Source: Bacillota bacterium (lineage in GTDB: Bacteria; Bacillota; DTU025). From it: DNA of 5,385 nt. Location: positions 1-5,385 of the forward strand of contig DMOT01000153.1 in NCBI GenBank assembly GCA_003456765.1, in the 5' to 3' direction. The notes below the pieces were generated by a model. The model was not told where the DNA came from, did not search any database, and was given only the letters and a program-made list of their open reading frames with translations. The position numbers and the translations under genes were made by a program. This document shows positions 1 to 5,385 of the stretch, in pieces; within the stretch, counting starts at the first letter, position 1; every line of letters begins with the position of its first letter.

Positions 1-141
1 ACGCAGAGCAGCTATTGCCTATATGGGTACTATTTGACGCTTACACCGACCCGCCAGCGGGCCACCCTGTCCCTGGATCTCTCAGACCGCCAAAGCAGGG
101 TGATGCCTCGCGCCTTCCGGGGAATGCAAGGAGTCACTTGC
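1..141. other. Non-coding tail downstream of the operon
   Basis: I see no supportable gene in these 141 bases; the open frames crossing it on the plus strand have no ribosome site and resemble no family. Weak inverted repeats are present: gcaag/cttgc (126-130 with 137-141) directly after the last stop codon, caccctg/cagggtg (63-69 with 96-102, long 26-nt loop) and cccg/cggg (50-53 with 58-61). None is followed by a U-run in the leftward transcript, so an intrinsic terminator cannot be claimed. The operon may continue beyond the window or end by another mechanism. Confidence 0.4.
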
Positions 142-921
142 CTACCAATGCCTCACAAACCGCCTTACCCCCAGGCGGAAGATGGCATTGGAAGCCAGGA
201 GCGCCAACACCCCGAATCCGATGAGCCCGGGAAGGGAGTACCACGGCAGGCCTGACAATCCGGCTTCCACCAGATGCGCCGGGACGTTCGCGATCACTGC
301 GAGGGGCAGCCCCCATGTGAAGATGATGCGCAGCGCGCCAGGGTAGAAACGCATCGGGTACTGGCCAAATTGGACGAGATCCATTGCCAGGTTGATCCCG
401 GTCGCGAGCCCCTTGTTGTACAGGACAAGGGAAGCTGCAATCACAAAGAGGCTGTATGCTATGGCAGCTCCGGTCATGATTCCAAGCACCGTGAGGAGTA
501 GATTGACTGGCGTAAGGCGTCCTCCGATGTGCAGGCCGAAAAGGGCGATGACAAGCCCGGCAAGAGCCGAAAACATCTCGCCCGGCTCAAAATTGATGAG
601 CGGCATCACAAGACGGAGATCCGCCGGAAGAAGCACAAGCATGTCAAGCTCTCCTCGCCTCACATATCGCGATGCCAGGAAGACTGTCCATGCTCCTGCT
701 GCATACGCAAGCCCCGTGGCCCCCTGAAAAACGCCGAATACATATGTAGCCAGCCAGCCAGCGCCTGCCTGCAACCGGGATGTGGTGACAAGAACGAAAG
801 TAAGCCCCATAAGCTGATAGAGCCCCACAGAGAGGAAATAGACCCAAAAGGCCCCGGGCGAGATCCGGTAGTTCGCGAGCCGCGCCCGAAGCAGAGCCCG
901 CGCCGTCCGCGCGTTCTTCAT
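142..921 (-). CDS. ABC-2 type permease, COG3694/PF06182-like (transporter B, second permease)
   Basis: A 259-residue membrane subunit, probably the hetero-partner of the preceding permease. Hydrophobic segments lie at about 25-47, 58-82, 115-132, 138-168, 197-215 and 227-249. Diagnostic stretches are RRGELDMLVLLPADLRLVMP (88-107), matching the family's 'GELD..L.RPl' motif after helix 2, and GQYPMRFYPGALRIIFTWGLP (186-206), matching the family's 'QYPlsiYP.wlr....fviP' motif, followed by NVPAHLVEAG (212-221). These resemble COG3694 permeases, which co-occur with the COG4586/COG4587 types seen in the two genes before it. The ATG at 921 is seven bases after the previous stop, with gggggtgat upstream as a possible ribosome site inside the end of the previous gene. 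It ends FVRHW then TAG at 144-142. It is the last gene of the visible operon. The substrate is unknown. Confidence 0.88.
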   Translation of the reverse strand: MKNARTARALLRARLANYRISPGAFWVYFLSVGLYQLMGLTFVLVTTSRLQAGAGWLATYVFGVFQGATGLAYAAGAWTVFLASRYVRRGELDMLVLLPADLRLVMPLINFEPGEMFSALAGLVIALFGLHIGGRLTPVNLLLTVLGIMTGAAIAYSLFVIAASLVLYNKGLATGINLAMDLVQFGQYPMRFYPGALRIIFTWGLPLAVIANVPAHLVEAGLSGLPWYSLPGLIGFGVLALLASNAIFRLGVRRFVRHW

Positions 922-928
922 GCCGCCA

Positions 929-1729
929 TCACCCCCCGTACACCTCGAGACGCCTCATCCGCCTCCTCCACAGTGCAGCCCCTGCCCAAAGAAGGCCTGC
1001 AGCCCATAGCATCTGAACCCCTAGTCTTCCTGGGCCCGCGCCAAGCGCCATAGCCGCCGGCGTGTCAGCCATATGGACAAAGGGCAGCCACGAGAGGACG
1101 CGTTGCAGCCATTTGGGATACAGGTAGATCGGAATCAAGGCTCCCGATCCGAGCTGGGTTATGAAGACCTTCAGTTGCACTGCAGCCTCATCCTGTTTCA
1201 AAGCTACACCAAGGTACGCTGTTATCAGGGACAGGCCCATGGCAGCACCCCAGGCAAGAAGTGAAGAGGCCAGAAAGAGCGCCAGGTTTGGCCATGGCAG
1301 CCCCGCGGGCACCCGAAATACCGCTGCAACCAGAAGCATTGCAGGAAGGATGGTGGCAAGCGAAGCCAGCGCTCCCGAGATCGATCTGGCTGCCAGGAGC
1401 CGGATTGGGTCTGGGGGAGCGAGAATGCTGGTGAGCAAGGACCCGCTCATGTACCCATTGATAAGGTGTCTTTCAAGGTATTGCCCGCCTGAGGTCGCAA
1501 ATGCGATCCTGGCAAGGACTATGTATCTGAGAGATTCCCCCGAGCTATCGATCCCGCTGAGAAAAGCAGACTGCGCCAGCAAAACCAGGGCAGCTCCCAC
1601 CGCAGAGCCCAGGAAGTCTGATAGAGGCATAAGTCGCTGCCTGGCAAATATCCGCACAACCTCAGGCCATGAGGGACCGCGGTCAGCTGCAGCAAAACTG
1701 TTACTGCGGGGCCGGCTAGATGCGCTCAT
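929..1729 (-). CDS. ABC-2 type permease, COG4587/PF06182-like (transporter B, first permease)
   Basis: A 266-residue membrane subunit expected to form half of the exporter channel. After a polar N-terminus of about 35 residues it shows about six hydrophobic segments, at roughly 41-59, 66-80, 113-139, 147-174, 186-205 and 236-254. Family features include INGYMSGSLLTSILAPPDP at 90-108 (the usual 'G.ls..Ll.P' cytoplasmic motif after helix 2), SGALIPIYLYPKWL at 195-208, LPFVHMADTPAAMALG at 215-230 and a terminal RRLEVYGG, an ending characteristic of this permease group. The ATG at 1729 lies inside the end of the ATPase gene (14-nt overlap), with aggtgg about seven bases upstream, so translation is likely coupled. 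Seven bases separate its stop from the next permease. Length is normal and no truncation is seen. The transported substrate is unknown. Confidence 0.88.
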   Translation of the reverse strand: MSASSRPRSNSFAAADRGPSWPEVVRIFARQRLMPLSDFLGSAVGAALVLLAQSAFLSGIDSSGESLRYIVLARIAFATSGGQYLERHLINGYMSGSLLTSILAPPDPIRLLAARSISGALASLATILPAMLLVAAVFRVPAGLPWPNLALFLASSLLAWGAAMGLSLITAYLGVALKQDEAAVQLKVFITQLGSGALIPIYLYPKWLQRVLSWLPFVHMADTPAAMALGAGPGRLGVQMLWAAGLLWAGAALWRRRMRRLEVYGG

Positions 1730-2447
1730 CCCGCACCACCTTCCCTGCCTCCACCGTCACCAGCCGATCAGCACACTCCAGGTCATCGCGCCTGTGGCTG
1801 ATAACGAAGATGGTTGCCCCCTCCGCACTCATCTCCCTGAAAAGAGCAAGCGTCCTCGGCAGATATTCGAGATCCAGGGCCTCTGTAGCCTCGTCGAGGA
1901 AGACCAGGTCCGGCTTGTGAAGAAGAACAAGCCCAAGTTCAGCCCGGGCCCTCTGCCCCTGGGAGTACTCGCGCGGCGGACGGGAAACGAGGGCCTCAAG
2001 ATCGAGGCGGGATGAGAGCGTCTCCACGCGTTCCCACCACTCATGCTTGTCCACACCATAGAGCTCACAGTGGAGGGCAAACGAATCCGCAAGGGGAAGA
2101 TCAAGCATAAGAGCTGTCCTGCGGGAACTGGCGTAGCCTATGCGCCTCTTGAAGCCGGAGTCGAAGATGTCAGGTTTCTTCCCGTATACCAGCACTTCCC
2201 CGCAGACGGGAACATGTATCCCGCATATCGTTCGAAGCAGTGTGGACTTTCCAGACCCATTGGGCCCGTCAATGCCCACGATTTCGCCACAGGCAAAGCC
2301 TATTGACACGCCATCAAGCGCGCGCCGCCTCTCTACCTTTCTCCTTCGTCCTTCATAGGTCCACGACTCATACTCCACTACAACCTTATCCAGCTCGATC
2401 GCCAGGGTTTCAGCCGTACCTCGGTGGTGACCAGCTGCGCGTGACAT
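1716..2447 (-). CDS. ABC transporter ATP-binding protein, COG4586-like (transporter B)
   Basis: A 243-residue nucleotide-binding subunit that would power the two permeases encoded next. Numbered from the 2447 start, Walker A GPNGSGKST is at 61-69, the signature YSQGQRARAEL at 161-171, Walker B LVFLDEA at 181-187 (D185, catalytic E186) and the switch histidine in SHRRDD at H218. The basic insertion YEGRRRKVERRRALDGVS (32-49) before Walker A, the DLPLADSF stretch at 116-123 after the Q-loop region and the SxGQR-type signature are all typical of COG4586 ATPases, which pair with COG4587 and COG3694 permeases. Oddities: where relatives have GQR(S/T)QLWWDLP, this protein has SRRTALMLDLP, so the Q-loop glutamine appears replaced by arginine (about residue 109). 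Walker B ends DEA rather than DEP, and the D-loop reads EALD. The start was chosen for its strong ribosome site; a start at 2516 would add 23 unlikely residues. The gene overlaps the next by 14 nt. ATPase identity is certain; subfamily is probable. Confidence 0.92.
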   Translation of the reverse strand: MSRAAGHHRGTAETLAIELDKVVVEYESWTYEGRRRKVERRRALDGVSIGFACGEIVGIDGPNGSGKSTLLRTICGIHVPVCGEVLVYGKKPDIFDSGFKRRIGYASSRRTALMLDLPLADSFALHCELYGVDKHEWWERVETLSSRLDLEALVSRPPREYSQGQRARAELGLVLLHKPDLVFLDEATEALDLEYLPRTLALFREMSAEGATIFVISHRRDDLECADRLVTVEAGKVVRDERI

Positions 2448-2453
2448 CGCAGA

Positions 2454-2462
2454 CTCCTCCCC
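2454..2462 (-). promoter_or_regulatory. Strong Shine-Dalgarno that decides the start of the transporter B ATPase
   Basis: The minus strand reads ggggaggag here, six bases before the ATG at 2447. A longer open frame begins at an ATG at 2516, overlapping the end of the synthetase gene. That ATG has no purine-rich site in front of it, and the 23 extra codons encode an Arg-rich, family-unlike stretch. The ribosome site therefore argues for the 2447 start and leaves 2448-2505 as a 58-nt spacer. Confidence 0.75.
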
Positions 2463-2505
2463 AACACTTTGCACATTCGCCCGTGCTCGCCGCCGCCCAT
2501 CTCCG

Positions 2506-4605
2506 TCAGGCCGCATCTACTATGATCCGAGCATCCACCGCATATAGCTCCGATCCATACCCCTTAATGGGATTCAAGTCCAGCTCCACAATCTCGGGGA
2601 AATCCGAAACCAGAAGCCCTACTCTGGCAATCATGTCAGCCACTGCGCCGACATCTACCCCGCGCCCGCCCCTTACTCCGTCGAGCAGCCGTCTGCCGCG
2701 GATGGAGTCGACCATCCTTTCGGATTCTTCCATGCCAAGCGGCGCAAGAGCGAACTTGACATCCCCGAGGACTTCGGTGAATACTCCGCCCAGCCCGAAC
2801 ATGACAAGAGTTCCGAAGCCCTCTTCCCGGGCGGCTCCCACAATCAGCTCAGTCCCCTCTATCATCGGCTGCACCAACACGCCAGTAGCTTCGTCTATTG
2901 ACATCAGCCTGCGCCACGTGTCACGGGCAGCCTCGACGCTCGAGACGTCAAGCACAACTCCGCCCACATCAGTCTTGTGAAGCGGGCCAACAACCTTCAT
3001 GACGACCGGAAATCCCAGACCAGCACAGATCTTGTCCAAATCCTCTACTCTACAGGCCACTGCCTGGCCAGGCATGCGTATGCCCGCAGCCTCAAGAATC
3101 GCAGCAGCTGTATCCGGCTCCAACGCCGTCCTGGCGCCCTCAGCCGTCAGAGCCCGTGCAGATCCGCCGACGCCTTCGCCACGCAACACTCTTGCGATTT
3201 CATCCCGGCGGTATCCGGGAAGCGACTCCGCCGGCTCCATCGGGCGAGGCCGGTTGATCACCCGTCCCAGGCTTCGTCCTAGTTGCACTTCATCGGCAAA
3301 GTAAGACTTCCCGCGTGCCTTGAAATCCTCCAGGGCCCGAGCTGAAGTTATGGGTGATGGAAAGACTGGAATCACCGGAATTGGGGATTCATCCATGGCC
3401 TGGGCAATGACCTCGTACATCTCCGAGATCTCGCCCATCCCAGGATCGCCCATGATAAGCGGCATGACGTCTATTCGGTCGCTCTCTTCTTCTGAGATAA
3501 TCTTGACCGCCTGTTCGATCTGGTGAAAGGTTCTGGTTGACAGGCAATCGATGGGGTTGAGGACTGAACTTCCCGGCCATAGCACTTCTGCAAGCCTCTC
3601 CCTGGTAGCGTCGCGCAGCAATGGGACTTCCAATCCCTGCCGAGCAAGCTCGTCTGCGAGAAGCACGCCAGGCCCGCCCGCATCAGTCAACACGCACACA
3701 TTCCGCCCATCTATCGGGCCTGCCGTCAGCAGTACGCTCGCCACGTCCAATAGCTCCGACTTGCTCGAAACCCTGATGATTCCGGCCTTCTCGAAAAGAG
3801 CCTGCACTGCTGTGTCGTCGCTGGCCATTGCCCCGGTGTGGCTGGCAGCTGCTCGCTTCCCGGCACCTGTGGTTCCGGACTTTATGCCCACAATAGAGCA
3901 TCCCTTTGCAATCAACGACCTCGCATGCCGCAATAGCTTCTGCGGCTTTTTCACCGATTCCATGTACAACGCCTTGACCCTGGCAGATCCCGGTCCGAAC
4001 CACTCATCCATCATGCCGAGTATATCCTCGACACCAACCTGCGCCCCATTGCCGACAGTGAACATGCTCGATAGTGGCAATCCTCGCCCCATTGCAAGTT
4101 CAACCAGAAAGTCGGCAGTTGCGCCCGATCCGCTGATAATATCAATGCACCCAGGCTTCAATGTCGGAATGGGCCCTGCAAAAACCCCTGCATAGGAAGG
4201 CGTCAGCACCCCCATGCAATTGGGCCCGATCATAGTCATGCCGTGCCTGTCTGCAATTTCGACAAGCGCCAGTTCTTCACGCTTTCCGTCCTCGGAAACC
4301 TCGCCAAACCCGGCGCTCAGAATGATAACAGCCCTCGTCCCCATTTCCGCGAGTTCCTCTACAACACCCCGAACCCCGCGCGCAGGTATGGCGATAATCG
4401 CAAGTTCCGGAGCGCCGGGAAGGTCGCCGACGGTCTTGAAGGTCGCAAGCCCGAGTACGTCGTCGTGCTTGGGATTGACAGCCCATAGATCCCCCGCATA
4501 ACCGTGGTCAGCTATGTTCTTCGCCACACTGCCGCCAGGCTTCGAGAGGTCATTGCTAGCGCCGACTACTGCGATACTGCTCGGGTCAACGATACGTTCG
4601 TACAT
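2506..4605 (-). CDS. Acetate/acyl-CoA ligase (ADP-forming), fused alpha-beta subunits
   Basis: A cytoplasmic enzyme expected to catalyse acyl-CoA + ADP + Pi <-> free acid + ATP + CoA, conserving thioester energy as ATP by substrate-level phosphorylation (or activating an acid in reverse). Residues 1-130 form a CoA-binding Rossmann domain (SIAVVGAS at 10-17, GPNCMG at 127-132). Residues 150-450 are the succinyl-CoA-ligase-like part carrying AASHTG, in which H256 matches the phosphorylated alpha histidine (His257) of the Pyrococcus enzyme. A linker at about 451-495 leads to an ATP-grasp (beta) domain, with FPVVMK at 532-537, HKTDVGG at 543-549 (H543 matching beta His71), MFGLGG at 602-607 and ELDLNPI at 674-680. 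The 699-residue length fits alpha (about 460) plus beta (about 230). The start at 4605 fits the usual N-terminus, with a weak ggag 10 nt upstream. Deviations: SGSGA at 158-162, where Gln is usual at 159, and GNGAQ at 185-189, where GNxAD is usual. The acyl substrate (acetate, branched, aryl or other) cannot be told from sequence. Gene order places it between two ABC-2 systems. Confidence 0.93.
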   Translation of the reverse strand: MYERIVDPSSIAVVGASNDLSKPGGSVAKNIADHGYAGDLWAVNPKHDDVLGLATFKTVGDLPGAPELAIIAIPARGVRGVVEELAEMGTRAVIILSAGFGEVSEDGKREELALVEIADRHGMTMIGPNCMGVLTPSYAGVFAGPIPTLKPGCIDIISGSGATADFLVELAMGRGLPLSSMFTVGNGAQVGVEDILGMMDEWFGPGSARVKALYMESVKKPQKLLRHARSLIAKGCSIVGIKSGTTGAGKRAAASHTGAMASDDTAVQALFEKAGIIRVSSKSELLDVASVLLTAGPIDGRNVCVLTDAGGPGVLLADELARQGLEVPLLRDATRERLAEVLWPGSSVLNPIDCLSTRTFHQIEQAVKIISEEESDRIDVMPLIMGDPGMGEISEMYEVIAQAMDESPIPVIPVFPSPITSARALEDFKARGKSYFADEVQLGRSLGRVINRPRPMEPAESLPGYRRDEIARVLRGEGVGGSARALTAEGARTALEPDTAAAILEAAGIRMPGQAVACRVEDLDKICAGLGFPVVMKVVGPLHKTDVGGVVLDVSSVEAARDTWRRLMSIDEATGVLVQPMIEGTELIVGAAREEGFGTLVMFGLGGVFTEVLGDVKFALAPLGMEESERMVDSIRGRRLLDGVRGGRGVDVGAVADMIARVGLLVSDFPEIVELDLNPIKGYGSELYAVDARIIVDAA

Positions 4606-4629
4606 CGTTCCACAACTCCATTCCTGCCA

Positions 4630-4649
4630 TCGCCTGCGAACTCAGGCGA
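4630..4649 (-). other. Short perfect hairpin spanning the permease stop codon
   Basis: Bases 4630-4636 (tcgcctg) are the exact reverse complement of 4643-4649 (caggcga), giving a 7-bp, mostly GC stem with a 6-nt loop. The permease TGA (4644-4642) sits at the loop side of one arm. In the transcript no run of U follows, so it is not an intrinsic terminator. It could mark an mRNA processing or stability boundary between the transporter A genes and the synthetase gene, or be chance. The inverted repeat is directly visible; any function is inference. Confidence 0.35.
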
Positions 4650-5313
4650 GCTCACGTCTTGCAAATATTGCCTGTGCAACCAGCATCCCCAAGAAGTATA
4701 TCGCAAGGGAGACCGCGAGGACAATCGATATCGCAGACGGGGTCGGAGACATGATCTTCAGATAGAACTCCGTCATGCTCATTCCAGCCGGACGGAATGC
4801 CGTTGGGATAACATAAAGAGCTATCCATAGCACCATAATAGCAGTCCGCGCTGCGCTCGAATTCCACTTGAAGAACGCGATCAGCGTCACAGCAGCTATT
4901 GGAAGCGTCAGGGCCATCTGGTATGGGCCCAAGAACGGAGTCGGTGGAAGCGCGCGCCCCGCTGCTCCGGGAAAGAGACTGGCGCCTAACGACACAGCAA
5001 TGACACTGATGAGAGACCACAACACCCCCACAAGCAGCGCCGCGACGAATTTGGATGCGACTATCCTTTTCGGCGAAATGGGCATGCCCCTCAGCAACGC
5101 AAGGGTCCGGTTCTTCTCCTCATTGGCAGCGCTATTGAGGGCGAAGAATGGAACCATCATCATAGAGTAGACATTTGCGATGTTCATGGCGTACATGGCA
5201 ATCTCTTCGGAGCCTGTAAGCACTCCCAAAACGAAGATCCCGCCGAACATCGCAATTCCAAGGAGTATCATCAACCTGCCTGAGTAGAGATCCTTCCAGA
5301 CGAGACTGATCAT
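4642..5313 (-). CDS. ABC-2 type transporter permease (transporter A)
   Basis: A 223-residue integral membrane protein that should form the channel of an ABC exporter together with the ATPase encoded just upstream. Hydrophobic segments suggest about six membrane helices, at roughly residues 13-33, 41-60, 88-112, 128-148, 157-172 and 193-217. Between helices 2 and 3 is a charged cytoplasmic stretch, NEEKNRTLALLRGMPISPKR (64-83). An E-K-N then L-P-I-S-x-x-x-I-V pattern at this place is characteristic of ABC-2 permeases of the ABC2_membrane_5-like group, where it probably couples to the ATPase. The start at 5313 is supported by the ATGA overlap with the upstream stop and by a G-rich stretch (5321-5327) eight bases upstream. 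The protein ends in ARRELA. Length is normal for this small permease class. The substrate is not evident. A 36-nt gap separates it from the acyl-CoA synthetase gene, so the two are probably co-transcribed. Confidence 0.85.
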   Translation of the reverse strand: MISLVWKDLYSGRLMILLGIAMFGGIFVLGVLTGSEEIAMYAMNIANVYSMMMVPFFALNSAANEEKNRTLALLRGMPISPKRIVASKFVAALLVGVLWSLISVIAVSLGASLFPGAAGRALPPTPFLGPYQMALTLPIAAVTLIAFFKWNSSAARTAIMVLWIALYVIPTAFRPAGMSMTEFYLKIMSPTPSAISIVLAVSLAIYFLGMLVAQAIFARRELA

Positions 5314-5385
5314 CTCGCTTCCCCCCCTCTCGCAGCAGAAATCAGGATGTCCTCTATAGATGCTGTCGGCTCGTCCTTGCGTGCC
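5310..5385 (-). CDS. ABC transporter ATP-binding protein, C-terminal end only (partial)
   Basis: Only the last 24 codons are present. The frame enters at base 5384 and stops at a TGA at 5312-5310. The peptide contains EPTASIEDILISAARGG. An acidic/Pro stretch followed by S-(I/L)-E-D-(I/V)-(L/F) is the usual tail of ATPase subunits of ABC-2 type exporters (compare the common PSLEDVF ending). No Walker motif lies inside the window, so the call rests on this tail and on context: its TGA overlaps the ATG of a membrane permease as ATGA, the coupling typical of an ATPase-permease pair. The run of seven G at 5321-5327 lies inside the last codons and doubles as a purine-rich ribosome site for the permease. 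The frame is intact across this run and needs no frameshift. Family assignment is an inference from a very short piece. Confidence 0.6.
   Translation of the reverse strand, partial: ARKDEPTASIEDILISAARGGEAR

Noticed and set aside
20..60. Possible sigma-70 promoter pieces (TTGACG on plus, TATAGG on minus)
   Set aside because: Neither has a partner hexamer at an acceptable spacing; they look like chance matches.
30..110. A T-box-like or SAM-riboswitch-like core (AGGGTGG followed by a GC hairpin) on the minus strand after the last gene
   Set aside because: The AGGGTGG element lacks the full T-box consensus that should follow it, there is not enough room after the last stop codon for a specifier stem, and no downstream gene is visible. 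SAM-I resemblance was only a few bases.
1161..2015. A 284-codon open frame on the plus strand, antisense to the ATPase and first permease
   Set aside because: It crosses the boundary of two well-supported minus-strand genes, has no recognisable motif and is rich in Arg, Ser, Ala and Pro, as expected of a GC-rich antisense shadow.
2240..2980. A 246-codon plus-strand open frame opposite the synthetase end and the ATPase start
   Set aside because: It is low-complexity Ser/Pro/Thr-rich, spans parts of two minus-strand genes and has no family resemblance; it is a shadow frame.
3551..4195. A 214-codon plus-strand open frame inside the synthetase gene
   Set aside because: It lies wholly antisense to the catalytic part of a clearly conserved enzyme and shows only a Ser/Pro-rich shadow composition.
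5310..5340. A possible frameshift or programmed slippage at the run of seven G in the upstream ATPase tail
   Set aside because: Careful counting shows the conserved SIEDILI frame reads straight through the G-run to a TGA overlapping the permease ATG, so no frameshift is needed.

Overview
This window is an almost fully coding, single-strand block. Every gene I can support reads leftwards (minus strand), so transcription enters at base 5385 and leaves near base 142. Composition is moderately GC-rich. Genes are packed with a 4-nt stop/start overlap, a 14-nt overlap and gaps of 7, 36 and 58 nt, and several starts carry purine-rich Shine-Dalgarno sequences. That is the pattern of a bacterial polycistronic operon. 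The family content (two ABC-2 type transporters and an ADP-forming acyl-CoA synthetase) suggests an anaerobic or fermentative bacterium, perhaps Bacillota-like. The taxonomic guess is weak, since no ribosomal or housekeeping marker is present and ADP-forming synthetases are also widespread in archaea.

Layout in the direction of transcription. (1) 5385-5310: the last 24 codons of an ABC transporter ATPase, cut by the window edge. (2) 5313-4642: a 223-residue ABC-2 permease translationally coupled to it, forming transporter A. (3) 4605-2506: a 699-residue fused alpha-beta ADP-forming acetate/acyl-CoA ligase with both catalytic histidines visible (H256 and H543). (4) 2447-1716: an ABC ATPase of the COG4586-like type with non-standard Q-loop, Walker B and D-loop residues. 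(5) 1729-929 and (6) 921-142: two different six-helix permeases resembling the paired COG4587/COG3694 (PF06182) families. Genes 4-6 form transporter B. (7) 141-1: a short non-coding tail with only weak inverted repeats and no convincing terminator.

Transporter B looks like a complete exporter of one ATPase plus two different permeases, the usual composition of this family, and its substrate cannot be read from sequence. Transporter A is a simpler ATPase-plus-permease system with its ATPase mostly outside the window. The metabolic enzyme between them would interconvert an acyl-CoA, ADP and phosphate with the free acid, ATP and CoA. Whether it is functionally linked to the transporters or only co-transcribed is unknown. 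I see no mobile element, CRISPR array, tRNA or rRNA, and no convincing promoter. The most noteworthy points are the enzyme sandwiched between two exporters and the atypical active-site motifs in the second ATPase.
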